Below are positions 43,890 to 54,160 of a DNA stretch of 64,000 nucleotides, piece after piece; the stretch's first letter is position 1, and each line of letters begins with the position of its first letter. This DNA comes from Bradyrhizobium sp. WSM471 (GTDB lineage: Bacteria; Pseudomonadota; Alphaproteobacteria; Rhizobiales; Xanthobacteraceae). The notes beneath the pieces were generated by a model. It ran no database searches. It was not told the DNA's origin and was given only the letters and a program-made list of their open reading frames with translations. Position numbers and translations under genes: made by a program. The stretch spans positions 620,001-684,000 of the forward strand of contig NZ_CM001442.1 of assembly GCF_000244915.1 (NCBI RefSeq). Reading direction: 5' to 3'.

Positions 43890-43974
43890 GTAGGGTGGGG
43901 TTAGCCGAAGGCGTAACCCACCGTGCTGCCGCCGCAAAGAAGTGGTGGGTAACGCTTCGCCTAACCCACCCTAC
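43890..43974. repeat. Palindromic repeat family F
   Basis: GTAGGGTGGGGTTAGCCGAAG at the left (in part) and its inverted partner CTAACCCACCCTAC at the right, with inner GGCGTAACCCACC and GGTGGGTAACGC. It lies between the carD terminator and the convergent regR. No gene is seen here. Confidence 0.85.
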
Positions 43975-43987
43975 AAAGTTGACCAAC

Positions 43988-44521
43988 CTACTTCACCGGC
44001 CGCTTCTCGAGCTTCCTCGCCAGCGTGCGCCGGTGCATCCCCAGCCGCCTTGCCGCTTCCGAGATGTTGAAGTCGGTCTCGATCAGGGTCTGGTGGATGC
44101 GCTCCCATTCCAGCGTTTTGATTGATGTCGGCCGGGCGTCGAGCGCGACCTCGGCATTGCCTGCGGCCTTGTTGAAGGCGGCCTCGATGTCGTCGGTGTT
44201 CGACGGCTTGGCGAGGTAGTGGCATGCGCCGAGCTTGATGGCCTCGACCGCGGTGGAAATGCTGGCAAAGCCCGTCAGCACCACGATCAACATCTCCGGA
44301 TCGTGCGTGTGCAAGAGCTCGACGCAGGCCAGCCCCGAGGCGCCGCCGAGCTTGAGGTCGACGACGGCATAGCCGAACGATCGCTCCTCCAGAACTTTCC
44401 GCACGTCTTCGATCGAGGCGGCGAGCACGACCTCGTAGTCGCGGCGCTCGAACGAACGCTTCAGGGTGCGGGCGAAGCCGGCATCGTCCTCGACGACGAT
44501 GAGCGAACGGTCAGGCGTCAA
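43988..44521 (-). CDS. regR: Redox response regulator RegR/RegA/ActR family
   Basis: Response regulator of 177 residues that with RegS controls redox-regulated genes (nitrogen fixation, terminal oxidases). The receiver domain has acidic ED pair at 11-12, phospho-acceptor Asp55 in YAVVDLKL and a Lys near 104 in LAKPSN. The C-terminal Fis-type HTH reads FNISEAARRLGMHRRTLARK. The start overlaps regS by 11 bases, so the two are coupled. Located directly after regS and near the cyo operon, a likely target. Confidence 0.95.
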   Translation of the reverse strand: MTPDRSLIVVEDDAGFARTLKRSFERRDYEVVLAASIEDVRKVLEERSFGYAVVDLKLGGASGLACVELLHTHDPEMLIVVLTGFASISTAVEAIKLGACHYLAKPSNTDDIEAAFNKAAGNAEVALDARPTSIKTLEWERIHQTLIETDFNISEAARRLGMHRRTLARKLEKRPVK

Positions 44522-45887
44522 AGCTGCCTCCGATCGCGAGCGTGGCGAGCGGTAGCGTGAGGCGGACCGTGGCGCCGCGCTTCCTGTGGTTCTCGGCGGT
44601 CACGCTGCCCCCTAACTTGCGCACCACGTTCACCACTAGGAACAGGCCGAGCCCGCCGCCGGCGCGCCCCTTGCTCGACTGATAGGGTTTCCCGATTTGT
44701 GCCAGCATCTCCGGCGCAAAGCCGGGACCGCGATCGCTGATCGACAGCACGAGATTGTCGCCCTCGCGTCCGGCAACGAGTTCGACCCAGTCGCGCGAGA
44801 CCTCGTAGGCGTTGTCGAGCACGTTGAAGATCACCTGCTTCAGCGCGACGTCCGAGACGATCGCGACGTCTTCGCCGAAGGTGTTGACGAAATACAGCGT
44901 GCGCGCCGAGCGCGCGTCGCGCCACTCTTCCACCAGCGCGGTGACGAAAGCCGCCACCGTCGTCGGCGACGATCCTTCGCCGCGCGCTTCCCCCGCCGAC
45001 ACCAGGATGCCTGTCACGATCGACTTGCAACGTTGCAGAGAGGTCTCCATCTCCGCGAGGTCCTCGGCCAGCTCCTGATCGGCGGCGAGGTCGGGCATGC
45101 GGCGCCAGTCGCCGAGGATGACCGAGAGCGAGGCGAGCGGCGTGCCGAGCTCGTGAGCCGCGCCGGAGGCGAGCAGGCCCATGCGCACGATATGATCCTG
45201 CTCGGCGGCATGCTGGCGCAGCGCCGCCAGATGCGCGTCCCGCTCGCGCAAATTCCTGTTGATGCGGGTGACGAACACCACCAGCAGCACGGCGTTGAGC
45301 ACGAAGCCCAGCAGCATGCCGGCAACCGTGAGCGTGTAGGTCTCGCTCAGCGGGTTCGGTGGCAGATCGAGCGGCCGGTAGGCGACGGTCAGCCAGACGA
45401 AGCTCGCGCAGGTCAGCGCGACCAGCGACCAGGTCGAGCGGCCATCGAGCAGCACCGCGCCCAGCGTCACCTGGAGCAGGAACAGCGAGGTGAAGGGATT
45501 GGTGGCGCCGCCGCTGAGGTAAAGCTGCGCGGTCAGCGCGGCGACATCCAGCATGAGGGCGACCAGCAGCTCGTTATTGGTGATCGCGGCGCGATGGCGC
45601 ACCCAGACCAGACTGGAGACGTTGAGAAATATCAGGGCGCCGATCACCGCGCCCATCCGGGTGAGGGGCAGGGGAATGCTGAGCCAGACATGCACGCCGC
45701 CGATAGTCACGATCTGGCCGACCACTGCGGTCCAGCGCAGCTGGATCAGCAGCGCCATGTTCTTGCGGTTGGTCTCGTCGTCGGTCGGCGCAGCGCCGAT
45801 CAGCTCGCTGCGCGCGTCCGCCTGCGATTGCAGCGTGACGGCGCTATACGTTCTTCCGCCAGGTGGACTCGATGATCGTTCCAGCAT
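44511..45887 (-). CDS. regS: Redox sensor histidine kinase RegS/RegB/ActS family
   Basis: Sensor kinase of 458 residues. The membrane part has about six hydrophobic segments with the quinone-linked motif GGATNPF (in LSGGATNPFTS); the H-box ASGAAHELGTPLASL contains phospho-acceptor His245; the RegB-type redox Cys is in LQRCKSIVTG; the ATPase part ends in SISDRGPGFAP and GGGLGLFL. The start at 45887 is one choice; the frame is open to 46025 but overlaps the SURF1 gene strongly. Its start lies within the upstream SURF1 gene's 3' end by 44 bases. Confidence 0.93.
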   Translation of the reverse strand: MLERSSSPPGGRTYSAVTLQSQADARSELIGAAPTDDETNRKNMALLIQLRWTAVVGQIVTIGGVHVWLSIPLPLTRMGAVIGALIFLNVSSLVWVRHRAAITNNELLVALMLDVAALTAQLYLSGGATNPFTSLFLLQVTLGAVLLDGRSTWSLVALTCASFVWLTVAYRPLDLPPNPLSETYTLTVAGMLLGFVLNAVLLVVFVTRINRNLRERDAHLAALRQHAAEQDHIVRMGLLASGAAHELGTPLASLSVILGDWRRMPDLAADQELAEDLAEMETSLQRCKSIVTGILVSAGEARGEGSSPTTVAAFVTALVEEWRDARSARTLYFVNTFGEDVAIVSDVALKQVIFNVLDNAYEVSRDWVELVAGREGDNLVLSISDRGPGFAPEMLAQIGKPYQSSKGRAGGGLGLFLVVNVVRKLGGSVTAENHRKRGATVRLTLPLATLAIGGSFDA

Positions 45888-46719
45888 CTGATCCCGTCCT
45901 GCGGGCGACGGCATCGGAGCCGGCGGCCGCTTCGTGGACGAAGCCGCTCCAGGGCTTCCTGCGGCGGAACAGCCCGCCGCCGAATGTGACGATAAGTCTG
46001 CCGGCCAGCATGAATGCCAGGGCAAACCACGTCACCGCATAGATCAGGTGGTTATTGGGAAAGCTGATCACGGTCAATCCGCCGATTGGGCCGCTTCCGG
46101 ATTGTGATCCAGCGTCGGCATCGACGAAGAAGGGCGCGACGCGGTCGAGGCCGCGTGCCGCCGCAATCGCGGCAACATCCCGCGAGTACCAGCGATCGTG
46201 CTCCGGCTCGTTAGTCCTGAGGAATCCGCCTTTTGGCTCCGTCACGCGCAACAGGCCGGTGATCTCGACCTGACCTTGCGGGTTGCCGTCCCGGCGCGTC
46301 GACGCGTCGCGCCGCTCGGACGGCACGAAGCCGCGGTTGACCAGGACCAGCGTGCCGTCGTCGCGCCTGAGCGGCGTCAGCACCCAATAGCCCGGGCCTT
46401 CTTCGGTGACGGCCTGAACCAGCGTCTCGCGGTCATGCAGGAAACGGCCGGTGACGCTGACGTGCCTGTATTCGTCGTTTGCGGCGGAGACGATGGGCCA
46501 TGTCGCCGGCGAGGGGATCGGCTGGGCCGGGGCATGAACGCGCTGCTCGACGCGATCGATCAGCGCCAGCTTCCAGGCGCGGCGCTCGATCTGCCAGACG
46601 CCGAGCGCGATCAGAAGTGCAATGGCCGCGAGCGAGAGGACCGTGAGCCACAAGGACGGGCGCGCCGCGTCGCCGCGCGCCCCGTTTGCCTTGCTCGTCA
46701 CGGTCCGGGTCTTGCTCAC
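45844..46719 (-). CDS. SURF1 family protein
   Basis: Haem-copper oxidase assembly protein of 291 residues. Two membrane helices: near 24-44 (LTVLSLAAIALLIALGVWQ) and near 228-248 (HLIYAVTWFALAFML). Conserved SURF1 patches are GVWQIERRAWK, GPGYWVLTPL, VLVNRGFVP and FPNNHLIYAVTWF. It lies 13 bases downstream of cyoD and is likely the fifth gene of the cyo operon, where it would help haem insertion in the quinol oxidase. Confidence 0.93.
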   Translation of the reverse strand: MSKTRTVTSKANGARGDAARPSLWLTVLSLAAIALLIALGVWQIERRAWKLALIDRVEQRVHAPAQPIPSPATWPIVSAANDEYRHVSVTGRFLHDRETLVQAVTEEGPGYWVLTPLRRDDGTLVLVNRGFVPSERRDASTRRDGNPQGQVEITGLLRVTEPKGGFLRTNEPEHDRWYSRDVAAIAAARGLDRVAPFFVDADAGSQSGSGPIGGLTVISFPNNHLIYAVTWFALAFMLAGRLIVTFGGGLFRRRKPWSGFVHEAAAGSDAVARRTGSDAGTIIESTWRKNV

Positions 46720-46732
46720 TTCAGAGACTCGC

Positions 46733-47113
46733 TCACTTCATCCCGGTCATCTGGTGGATCGGCATCATGTTGCTGTTGAGGTGGTTCATCACCCACAGCG
46801 AACCGGACAGGGCGATCACCACCATGACGATGGTGAAGATCAGCGCCATCATGCTCCAGCCGTTCTCGGACGTCGTGTTCATGTGCAGGAAGTAGATCAT
46901 GTGCACGACGATCTGCACCACCGCGAAGGCCATGATGACGAGCGCGGTGATCTGCTTGCTCGGAAGCGCGCCGCTCATCACCAGCCAGAACGGGATCGCG
47001 GTGAGCGCGACCGAGAGCACGAAGCCGAGCATGTAGGTCGAGAACGAGCCGTGCGCGTGGCCATCGCCATGGTGATGATCGTCCGCGTGGGCGGCGTGAG
47101 TATCGGTGTTCAT
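46733..47113 (-). CDS. cyoD: Cytochrome o ubiquinol oxidase subunit IV
   Basis: Subunit IV of bo3-type quinol oxidase, 126 residues. The N-terminus is His-rich ([12 protein letters not shown]), then three membrane helices (about 30-50, 60-83 and 92-112), and [12 protein letters not shown] is the family motif. The start at 47113 overlaps cyoC by four bases (ATG inside the cyoC end). Confidence 0.94.
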   Translation of the reverse strand: MNTDTHAAHADDHHHGDGHAHGSFSTYMLGFVLSVALTAIPFWLVMSGALPSKQITALVIMAFAVVQIVVHMIYFLHMNTTSENGWSMMALIFTIVMVVIALSGSLWVMNHLNSNMMPIHQMTGMK

Positions 47114-47739
47114 CGCAGAACTCCCAGGAGATAGACGAAGGTGAAGACGCCGATCCAGACCACGTCCAGGAAGTGCCAGAACATCGACAGGCACATCAGG
47201 CGGCGGCGGTTGGCCTCGATCAGGCCGAACTTCCAGACCTGCACCATCAGGGTCACCAGCCAGATCAGGCCGCAGGAGACGTGCAGGCCGTGGGTGCCGA
47301 CCAGGGTGAAGAAGGCGGACAGGAAGGCGCTGCGCTGCGGCGTCGCGCCTTCATGGATCATGTGGGCGAATTCGGACAGCTCGATGCCGATGAAGGCGGC
47401 GCCGAACAGGCCGGTGATCGCCAGCCACATCTGGGTCTGCGCGATCTTGTTCTGCTGCATCGTCAGCATCGCAAAGCCGTAGGTGATCGACGACAGCAGC
47501 AGCATCGAGGTGTTCACCGCGACCAGCGGCAGCTCGAACAGATCCTTCGGCGCCGGACCGGCGGCGTAGTTGCCGCCGAGCACGCCGAAGGTGGCGAACA
47601 GGATCGCGAAGATGAGACAGTCGCTCATCAGATAGATCCAGAAGCCCAGCGAGGTGCTGTAGCCTTCCGGGTGCGGGTGTTCGTCGGCGAGGTAGAACAC
47701 CGGCTCGCCGGTTTGCGTGGGATTGACAGCGACAGTCAT
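47110..47739 (-). CDS. cyoC: Cytochrome o ubiquinol oxidase subunit III
   Basis: Subunit III, 209 residues, five membrane helices. Marks are [30 protein letters not shown] and [14 protein letters not shown] near the fifth helix, as expected of heme-copper oxidase subunit III. The ATG at 47739 is directly adjacent to the cyoB stop. It does not bind redox centres. Confidence 0.95.
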   Translation of the reverse strand: MTVAVNPTQTGEPVFYLADEHPHPEGYSTSLGFWIYLMSDCLIFAILFATFGVLGGNYAAGPAPKDLFELPLVAVNTSMLLLSSITYGFAMLTMQQNKIAQTQMWLAITGLFGAAFIGIELSEFAHMIHEGATPQRSAFLSAFFTLVGTHGLHVSCGLIWLVTLMVQVWKFGLIEANRRRLMCLSMFWHFLDVVWIGVFTFVYLLGVLR

Positions 47740-49737
47740 TTACTTGGCTCCGGCGAGCAGTTTGGTGCGCGCGTCTTCGGCCCGGATGACGTCGTCGGCC
47801 GGAATGTCGAAATCGCGGTGATAGTTGAAGGTGTGACCGATGCCGACGGCGAGCATCGCGATGAAGCTCGCGGCCGCCAGCCACCAGATGTACCAGATCA
47901 GGCCGAAGCCCATCGCGGTGGCAAGGCCGGCGAGGATGATTCCGGTGCCGGTGCTGCTGGGCATGTGGATCGGCTTGAACCCGGTGAGCGGGCGCTGATA
48001 GCCGCGCTTCTTCATGTCCCACCACGCGTCATTGTCATGGACGACGGGGGTGAAGGCGAAGTTGTAGGCCGGCGGCGGCGAGGAGGTCGCCCATTCCAGC
48101 GTGCGCGCATCCCAGGGATCGCCGGTGACGTCCTTGAGCTGCTCGCGCCTGAGGAAGCTGACCGCGAACTGCATCAGCATCGAGAGGATGCCGAGGAAGA
48201 CCAGGAAGGCGCCGATGCCGGCGACGATGAACCAGATCTGCAGGCTCGGATCGTCGAACACGCGGAGGCGGCGGGTCACGCCCATCAGGCCGAGCACATA
48301 GAGCGGCATGAAAGCGAGGTAGAAGCCCGTGACCCAGAACCAGAATGACAGCTTGCCCCAGAACGGGTCGAGCTTGAAGCCGAACGCCTTCGGGAACCAG
48401 TAGCCGATACCGGCGAACGCGCCGAACACGACGCCGCCGATGATCACGTTGTGGAAATGCGCGATCAGAAACAGGCTGTTGTGCAGGACGAAGTCGGCCG
48501 GCGGCACCGCGAGCAGCACGCCGGTCATGCCGCCCAGCACGAAGGTCAGCATGAACGCGATCGTCCACATCATCGGCAGCTCGAAGCGGATGCGGCCGCG
48601 ATACATCGTGAACAGCCAGTTGAACATCTTCGCGCCCGTCGGGATCGAGATGATCATCGTGGTGATGCCGAAGAAGGAGTTGACGCTGGCGCCCGACCCC
48701 ATCGTGAAGAAATGGTGCAGCCAGACCAGGTAGGACAGGATGGTGATGACCACCGTGGCGTAGACCATCGAGGTGTAGCCGAACAGCCGCTTGCCCGAGA
48801 AGGTCGAGGTCACTTCCGAAAAGATGCCGAAGGCGGGGAGAACCAGGATGTAGACCTCGGGATGACCCCAGATCCAGATCAGGTTCACGTACATCATCGG
48901 GCTGCCGCCGAAATCGTTCGTGAAGAAGTTGGTCCCGACGTAGCGGTCGAGCGAAAGCAGCGCGAGCACGACGGTCAGAACCGGGAAGGAAGCGACGATC
49001 AGCACGTTGGTGCAGAGGGCGGTCCAGGTGAACACCGGCATCCGCATCATCGTCATGCCGGGGCACCGCAGCTTGACGATGGTGCAGATCAGGTTGATGC
49101 CGGACAGTGTCGTTCCGACGCCCGCGACCTGTAGTCCCCATATGTAATAGTCGACGCCGACGTCAGGACTGTAGCCGATGTTGGACAGCGGCGGATAAGC
49201 CAGCCAGCCGGTGCGGGCGAATTCGCCGATGAACAGCGAGGCCATCACCAGCACCGCGCCGCCGACCGTCATCCAGAAGCTGAAATTGTTCAGGAACGGG
49301 AACGACACGTCGCGCGCACCGATCTGGAGCGGCACGACGAAGTTCATCAGGCCGGTGACCAGCGGCATCGCCACGAAGAAGATCATGATCACGCCGTGGG
49401 CGGTGAAGACCTGGTCGTAGTGATGGGAGTTGAGATAGCCCTCCGAGCCGCCGAAGGCGAGCGCCTGCTGCAACCGCATCATCAGCGCGTCGGCGAAGCC
49501 GCGCAGCAGCATCACGATGCCGAGGATCATATACATGATGCCGATGCGCTTGTGGTCGACGCTAGTGAACCACTCGCTCCAGAGATAACCCCAGACGCGG
49601 AAATAGGTCAGGCCGGCGAGCATGACGAGGCCGCCGGTCGCCACCACGGCAAAGGTGCCGACGACGATCGGCTCGTGCAGCGGCAGCGATTCGAAGGTGA
49701 GCCGGCCGAAGATGAGCTTGAGAAGATCAGGAGACAT
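47740..49737 (-). CDS. cyoB: Cytochrome o ubiquinol oxidase subunit I
   Basis: Catalytic subunit of 665 residues. Metal ligands are visible: the low-spin haem His in [10 protein letters not shown], the Cu-B His and Tyr in [15 protein letters not shown], the His pair in [10 protein letters not shown], and the two haem ligands in [11 protein letters not shown]. About 15 membrane helices. This is the proton-pumping bo3 oxidase used under oxic conditions. Gene adjacent to cyoC without a gap. Confidence 0.97.
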   Translation of the reverse strand: MSPDLLKLIFGRLTFESLPLHEPIVVGTFAVVATGGLVMLAGLTYFRVWGYLWSEWFTSVDHKRIGIMYMILGIVMLLRGFADALMMRLQQALAFGGSEGYLNSHHYDQVFTAHGVIMIFFVAMPLVTGLMNFVVPLQIGARDVSFPFLNNFSFWMTVGGAVLVMASLFIGEFARTGWLAYPPLSNIGYSPDVGVDYYIWGLQVAGVGTTLSGINLICTIVKLRCPGMTMMRMPVFTWTALCTNVLIVASFPVLTVVLALLSLDRYVGTNFFTNDFGGSPMMYVNLIWIWGHPEVYILVLPAFGIFSEVTSTFSGKRLFGYTSMVYATVVITILSYLVWLHHFFTMGSGASVNSFFGITTMIISIPTGAKMFNWLFTMYRGRIRFELPMMWTIAFMLTFVLGGMTGVLLAVPPADFVLHNSLFLIAHFHNVIIGGVVFGAFAGIGYWFPKAFGFKLDPFWGKLSFWFWVTGFYLAFMPLYVLGLMGVTRRLRVFDDPSLQIWFIVAGIGAFLVFLGILSMLMQFAVSFLRREQLKDVTGDPWDARTLEWATSSPPPAYNFAFTPVVHDNDAWWDMKKRGYQRPLTGFKPIHMPSSTGTGIILAGLATAMGFGLIWYIWWLAAASFIAMLAVGIGHTFNYHRDFDIPADDVIRAEDARTKLLAGAK

Positions 49738-49748
49738 GCGGGATCTCT

Positions 49749-50909
49749 TTACGAGTCTGACTTCGGACGTTGTCCGAGGAAGAAGGACGAGGACTTCAGC
49801 GGCGTGAACGTCGGCCGCTTCAGGCCGGCGCCGAGCAGCGGCGCGGTGTCGAGAGGTGCCGTGATGGAGGCGGTGGTCCTGCCCTGCGGCGCCTCGGGCG
49901 TGCAGGTGCCGGCGATGAAGGTCGGCTCCGGCCCAAGCGCGGTGCCGCGGCGGGCGTACTTGTCGTAGGCCAGCGGCAGCGTGTTGTTCAGGCCCTCATG
50001 GCCGAGGCCGCCCTTGGCGTCGATCGCCATCATCTCGCTCTGGCACATCTTGCCGGTCTCGACGCACATGTTGAGGATCAGGCGGTAGAGATCGGAATCG
50101 ATAGTGCCGTAGCGCCGCACCGGCTCGTTCTGGCTGGGTTTTTCGAGCTGGAGATATTCGGCACGGCCGAGCGAGCCGCCGCCGGACTTGGCGCTGGCGA
50201 TCCAGGCGTCAAAGCCCTTGTCGTCGAGGCCCTGGAAGTTGAAGTGCATGCCGGAGAAGCCGGCGCCGCTGTAGTTCGCGGAAAAGCCCCGGTAGGTGCC
50301 GGCGTGGTTTACGACGGCGTGGAGCTTGGTCTCCATGCCAGGCATTGCGTAGATCTGGCCGGCCAGCGCGGGGATATAGAACGAGTTCATCACCGAGGAC
50401 GCCGTGATGCGGAAGTTGATGGGACGATCGACCGGAGCCGCCAGATCGTTGACGGTGGCGATGCCGTAGTCCGGATAGATGAAGAGCCACTTCCAGTCGA
50501 GCGCGACGACGTCGACCTCGAGCGGGGCCTTGGACTGGTCCACGGCGCGGTCGGCATGGATGCGGCCGAGCGTGCGATAGGGGTCGAGCAGATGCGTGCC
50601 CATCCAGGTCAGCGCGCCCAGGCAAACGATGATCAAAAGCGGCGCCGACCAGATCACCAGTTCGAGGCTGGTCGAGTGGTCCCATTCCGGCTCGTAGCGG
50701 GCGTCGGTGTTGGACTGGCGGTAGCGCCAGGCGAACAGCACCGTCAGCGCCATCACCGGGACGACGATCAGGAGCATCAGGACGGTGGAGATGATGACGA
50801 GGTCGCGCTGCTGCGCCGCGATATCGCCGGCCGGCGCCAGCACGACGTAGTTGCAGCCGCTGAGCGCACCCGCCAGGGGTAGCAGCGCCAGGATCTTGAA
50901 ACGGGACAC
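49749..50909 (-). CDS. cyoA: Ubiquinol oxidase subunit II
   Basis: Subunit II, about 386 residues, a lipoprotein: from the GTG at 50909 the signal ends in LSGC (Cys19). Two helices and a cupredoxin-like periplasmic domain follow ([31 protein letters not shown]). The Cu-A ligands are absent, as expected for quinol oxidases. The frame extends to 50996 without an SD. First gene of the cyoABCD operon, with an inverted repeat upstream. Confidence 0.94.
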   Translation of the reverse strand: MSRFKILALLPLAGALSGCNYVVLAPAGDIAAQQRDLVIISTVLMLLIVVPVMALTVLFAWRYRQSNTDARYEPEWDHSTSLELVIWSAPLLIIVCLGALTWMGTHLLDPYRTLGRIHADRAVDQSKAPLEVDVVALDWKWLFIYPDYGIATVNDLAAPVDRPINFRITASSVMNSFYIPALAGQIYAMPGMETKLHAVVNHAGTYRGFSANYSGAGFSGMHFNFQGLDDKGFDAWIASAKSGGGSLGRAEYLQLEKPSQNEPVRRYGTIDSDLYRLILNMCVETGKMCQSEMMAIDAKGGLGHEGLNNTLPLAYDKYARRGTALGPEPTFIAGTCTPEAPQGRTTASITAPLDTAPLLGAGLKRPTFTPLKSSSFFLGQRPKSDS

Positions 50910-50976
50910 GGGCCGAGCCTTATGAGGATGAGTTTCTTTTGCGGGGCCAAGGGGTAGCTGCGGCGCAGCAATCCGG

Positions 50977-50999
50977 ACATTGGACAATTTGTCCAATGT
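50977..50999. promoter_or_regulatory. Candidate operator between cyoA and the MFS gene
   Basis: Perfect 9-base inverted repeat ACATTGGAC-N5-GTCCAATGT (arms 50977-50985 and 50991-50999). It lies 67 bases upstream of cyoA and 92 bases upstream of the divergent MFS gene, right where a shared regulator would bind. It is not an FNR box (TTGAT-N4-ATCAA). Binding protein unknown. Confidence 0.6.
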
Positions 51000-51091
51000 T
51001 GCAGTGCGGGATGTTGCGCCAGACAGGGTTAGATTGCCTGGCGCCTCGCCGGGCGGTCGGCTTTGGTTTTCAGGACGTTAAGGGCGCGCGA

Positions 51092-52417
51092 ATGGCGATG
51101 GCACAGACCCCCGCAATGGCAGACCACTCGGGCGAGCACGGCCACGACCAGGCCAGTCCCGGCGAGATCGCCATCGGCGTCATCATCGGCCGCACCTCGG
51201 AGTTCTTCGACTTCTTCGTCTTCGCGATCGCCTCGGTGATCGTCTTCCCGCGCCTGGTGTTCCCGTTCACGAGCGAACTGACCGGCACCCTTTATTCTTT
51301 CATGATCTTCGCGCTGGCTTTCATGGCCCGGCCGATCGGCACCGTCATTTTCATGACGGTCGACCGCGAATACGGCAAGACAGCCAAGCTGATCTCGGCG
51401 CTGTTCCTGCTCGGCACCGCCACCGTCGCGATCGCGTTCCTGCCCGGCTATCACGAGATCGGCGCTGCCGCGATCTGGCTGCTGGCGCTGGCGCGCATCG
51501 CACAGGGTCTGGCCTGGGGCGGCGCCTGGGACGGGATGGCCTCGCTGCTGGCGCTGAACGCGCCACCTTCAAAGCGCGGCTGGTACGCGATGGTGCCGCA
51601 GCTCGGCGCGCCGCTCGGCCTGATCGTGGCGAGCGGGCTGTTCGCCTATTTCGCCGGGAATCTCTCGGCCGACGATTTCTTCGATTGGGGCTGGCGCTAT
51701 CCGTTCTTCGTCGCCTTTGCCATCAACGTCGTGGCGCTGTTCGCGCGCCTGCGCATGGTGACGACGGAAGAATATGCCTCGCTGTTCGAGACCCGCGAAT
51801 TGCAGCCCTCGCGCATCTCCGAGACGGTGGCGCGCGAGGGCCAGAACATCATGCTCGGTGCGTTCGCGCCGCTGGCAAGCTTCGCGCTGTTCCACATGGT
51901 CACGGTGTTTCCGCTGTCCTGGGTGTTCCTGTTCACCCGCGAAAGCCCGGTGCGCTTCCTGATCATCGAGATCGTGGCCGCCGTGTTCGGCGTCGGCGCG
52001 ATCGTGCTCTCCGGCGTCATCGCCGACCGTGTCGGCCGCAAGTCGCTGCTGATGGGATCGGCGATCGCGATCGCGATCTACAGCGGCTTCGCCCCGCAGC
52101 TGCTCGATGCCGGCGCGTTCGGCGAGACCATCTACATGGTGATCGGCTTCATCCTGCTCGGCCTGTCGTTCGGCCAGTCCTCGGGTGCGATCGCCTCGAA
52201 CTTCAAGCAGGCGTATCGCTACACGGCTTCGGCGCTGACCTCCGACATGGCCTGGCTGTTCGGCGCCGGCTTTGCACCGCTCGTCGCTCTTTTGCTTGCG
52301 ACCAATCTCGGCGTCATCGCCTCGGGTGCGTACCTGCTGTCAGGCGCGTTCTGGACCTTGCTCGCGCTCTGGCTCAGCGGCCAGCGCGAGGCCGGCGATA
52401 TGGACGCGGGCGGTTAG
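51092..52417 (+). CDS. MFS transporter (metabolite:H+ symporter type)
   Basis: Transporter of 441 residues with 12 predicted helices. The loop motif after helix 2 is FMARPIGTVIFMTVDREYGKT (split here: RPIGT...DREYGKT), and GLAWGGAWDGMASLL follows in helix 4/5. The N-terminal leader of 20 residues is polar with HGHDQASPGE. It is divergent from cyoA and shares the promoter gap. Substrate unknown; the co-location may be by regulator only. Confidence 0.88.
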   Translation: MAMAQTPAMADHSGEHGHDQASPGEIAIGVIIGRTSEFFDFFVFAIASVIVFPRLVFPFTSELTGTLYSFMIFALAFMARPIGTVIFMTVDREYGKTAKLISALFLLGTATVAIAFLPGYHEIGAAAIWLLALARIAQGLAWGGAWDGMASLLALNAPPSKRGWYAMVPQLGAPLGLIVASGLFAYFAGNLSADDFFDWGWRYPFFVAFAINVVALFARLRMVTTEEYASLFETRELQPSRISETVAREGQNIMLGAFAPLASFALFHMVTVFPLSWVFLFTRESPVRFLIIEIVAAVFGVGAIVLSGVIADRVGRKSLLMGSAIAIAIYSGFAPQLLDAGAFGETIYMVIGFILLGLSFGQSSGAIASNFKQAYRYTASALTSDMAWLFGAGFAPLVALLLATNLGVIASGAYLLSGAFWTLLALWLSGQREAGDMDAGG

Positions 52418-52431
52418 GGGACACCCGCCTT

Positions 52432-52563
52432 GTCGTCCTGGCGAAAGCCAGGACCCATTACCCCGCCCGTTCATTGTGAAGCACGCTGGAGCTACCAGCG
52501 TGCCCATTGCAGTATCCTGGGGTTATGGGTCCCGGATCTGCGCTTACGCTTGTCCGGGACGAC
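52432..52563. repeat. Palindromic repeat family A, diverged copy 4
   Basis: The left arm GTCGTCCTGGCGAAAGCCAG is the standard one, but the right arm is GGGTCCCGGATCTGCGCTTA then CGCTTGTCCGGGACGAC, belonging to a different subtype. The core also differs. A family-G arm (CCCGGGCTCGCGC...GCGCCCCGGGATGAC) stands next to it at about 52585-52618. Confidence 0.85.
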
Positions 52564-52634
52564 GGCGGAATTTGTGGCTCCAGATCCCGGGCTCGCGCTA
52601 AGCGCGCCCCGGGATGACGCGCGCTTAGCGCGCC

Positions 52635-54134
52635 TCAATCCGCCACAACCTTCACACGATCGCGCACCTTCACCTGCGCGTTGCGATCGAGCCCGTTGAG
52701 CACGCGAAAACGCTCGGCCGGATGATCGACGCCGGCCATGCGGTGGGAGAGCGATTCCACGGTGTCGCCGGGCTGCACGGTGATGACCTTGATGCGCAGC
52801 GGGCGCGCGGCCTGGATCTCGTCGAGCGTCAGGCGGCGGAATGAGCCGACGGTCTCGCGGGCATTGCGCTCGCTCTCGGTCGACTTCTGCCGTGCCGCGA
52901 AGATGAAGCGGTAGACGTCGCTGCCGAAGCGCAGTGCATAGACCTTGAACTGCCACTGGTCGCCCTTGGCGGTGGCGGATGCAGCCGGAAAACCGTTGAT
53001 GGTGATGTCCTCGGTGGACGCCTTCTCGACGCCCTCCATCCAGCCGGAATTCAGGTAATCGCCGAGCGACTGTTCGGCCGGCACCCGGACGACGTCGAAA
53101 CGCATCGCCTGCGAGCCGCCGTCGCGCACGCCGATCACGGCCTGCGCGGTATTGTCGAGCGTAAAATTGTCCGGCGCCTGGAAGGTGAAGCCGAGCTTCG
53201 GATGCAGGAAGCGCCGGCCGCGGACAAAACCTTCGCTGGGGTCTTCGCCGTAAACGAGGTTGTCGATCGCGGCGAGATAGGTCTCGCGGTCGCGCTCGCC
53301 GCCCTCTGGCGCTGCGTATTGCCGAGCAATGGTTTGTGCGTTCTGCACGCGCTCGGGCGTTGCCGGATGCGAGGAGGTGAAATCCTGCGCGCGCGGATCG
53401 AGCGAGGTCTTGCCGACCTTCAGTTCGGCATTGCGCTCCATCGCCGAGAGAAAGCGTGCGGCACCATAAGGGTCGAAATGGGCCTTGGCGGAGATGCCGA
53501 CACCGACACCGTCGGCCTCGAACTCCTGATTGCGCGAAAAGCTCGCCATGGTCAGCTTGGTCTTGGCGAGCGCGAGCGCGGTGAGATCGGGATCGTTGCT
53601 CATGTCGGTGACGACGCGGGTGACGATCGCGGCCTGGCGGGCCTGGTCCTCGCGCATCGCGGCGTGCTTGGACAGCACATGCGCCATCTCGTGGCTGAGT
53701 ACGGAGGACAATTCCGACGTGTCGCTCGCCAGCGCAAGCAGGCCGCGCGTGACATAGAGCTGGCCGTTCGGCAGCGCGAAGGCGTTCACCGCGCCGGAAT
53801 TGAGGATCGTGACCCTGTAACCCTGGTCGGGGCGGTCGGACGCCGCGACCAACCGGTCGACGGTCTTGGTGACCAGCGATTCGAGCCTGGGGTCGTCATA
53901 GGTGCCGCCATAGCTTGCCAGGATGCGCTCGTGCTCCTTCTCGGTGGCGGGGGTCTGCGCCACGGCCGGCTTCGGCTTGGGCATTGCGACGGTCGGCGGG
54001 GCCGCCGCAGTCTGGAACCGGCCCATATCGCCGCAGCCGGAAAGGGCTGAACCCAGCACGAGGCATAGCGCAGCCGGCGCTACCCGCAGGCGGCGGCGTT
54101 CACCTTGTCCGTGCCGTCCTAGCACCCCATTCAC
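52635..54134 (-). CDS. M48-family metalloprotease with LysM-like C-terminus (lipoprotein)
   Basis: Zinc protease of 499 residues, like BepA/LoiP in outer-membrane quality control. Signal peptidase II-type signal with LSGC near residue 35. Zinc site SHEMAHVLSKH near residue 142-152, then EFEADGVGV, the third-ligand Glu. About 430-499: a LysM-like part (ITVQPGDTVESLSHRM). Orientation is independent of the neighbours; a repeat lies beyond its 3' end. Confidence 0.93.
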   Translation of the reverse strand: MNGVLGRHGQGERRRLRVAPAALCLVLGSALSGCGDMGRFQTAAAPPTVAMPKPKPAVAQTPATEKEHERILASYGGTYDDPRLESLVTKTVDRLVAASDRPDQGYRVTILNSGAVNAFALPNGQLYVTRGLLALASDTSELSSVLSHEMAHVLSKHAAMREDQARQAAIVTRVVTDMSNDPDLTALALAKTKLTMASFSRNQEFEADGVGVGISAKAHFDPYGAARFLSAMERNAELKVGKTSLDPRAQDFTSSHPATPERVQNAQTIARQYAAPEGGERDRETYLAAIDNLVYGEDPSEGFVRGRRFLHPKLGFTFQAPDNFTLDNTAQAVIGVRDGGSQAMRFDVVRVPAEQSLGDYLNSGWMEGVEKASTEDITINGFPAASATAKGDQWQFKVYALRFGSDVYRFIFAARQKSTESERNARETVGSFRRLTLDEIQAARPLRIKVITVQPGDTVESLSHRMAGVDHPAERFRVLNGLDRNAQVKVRDRVKVVAD

Positions 54135-54160
54135 GTCGCTTAACCCGTGCCTGGCCCCTT

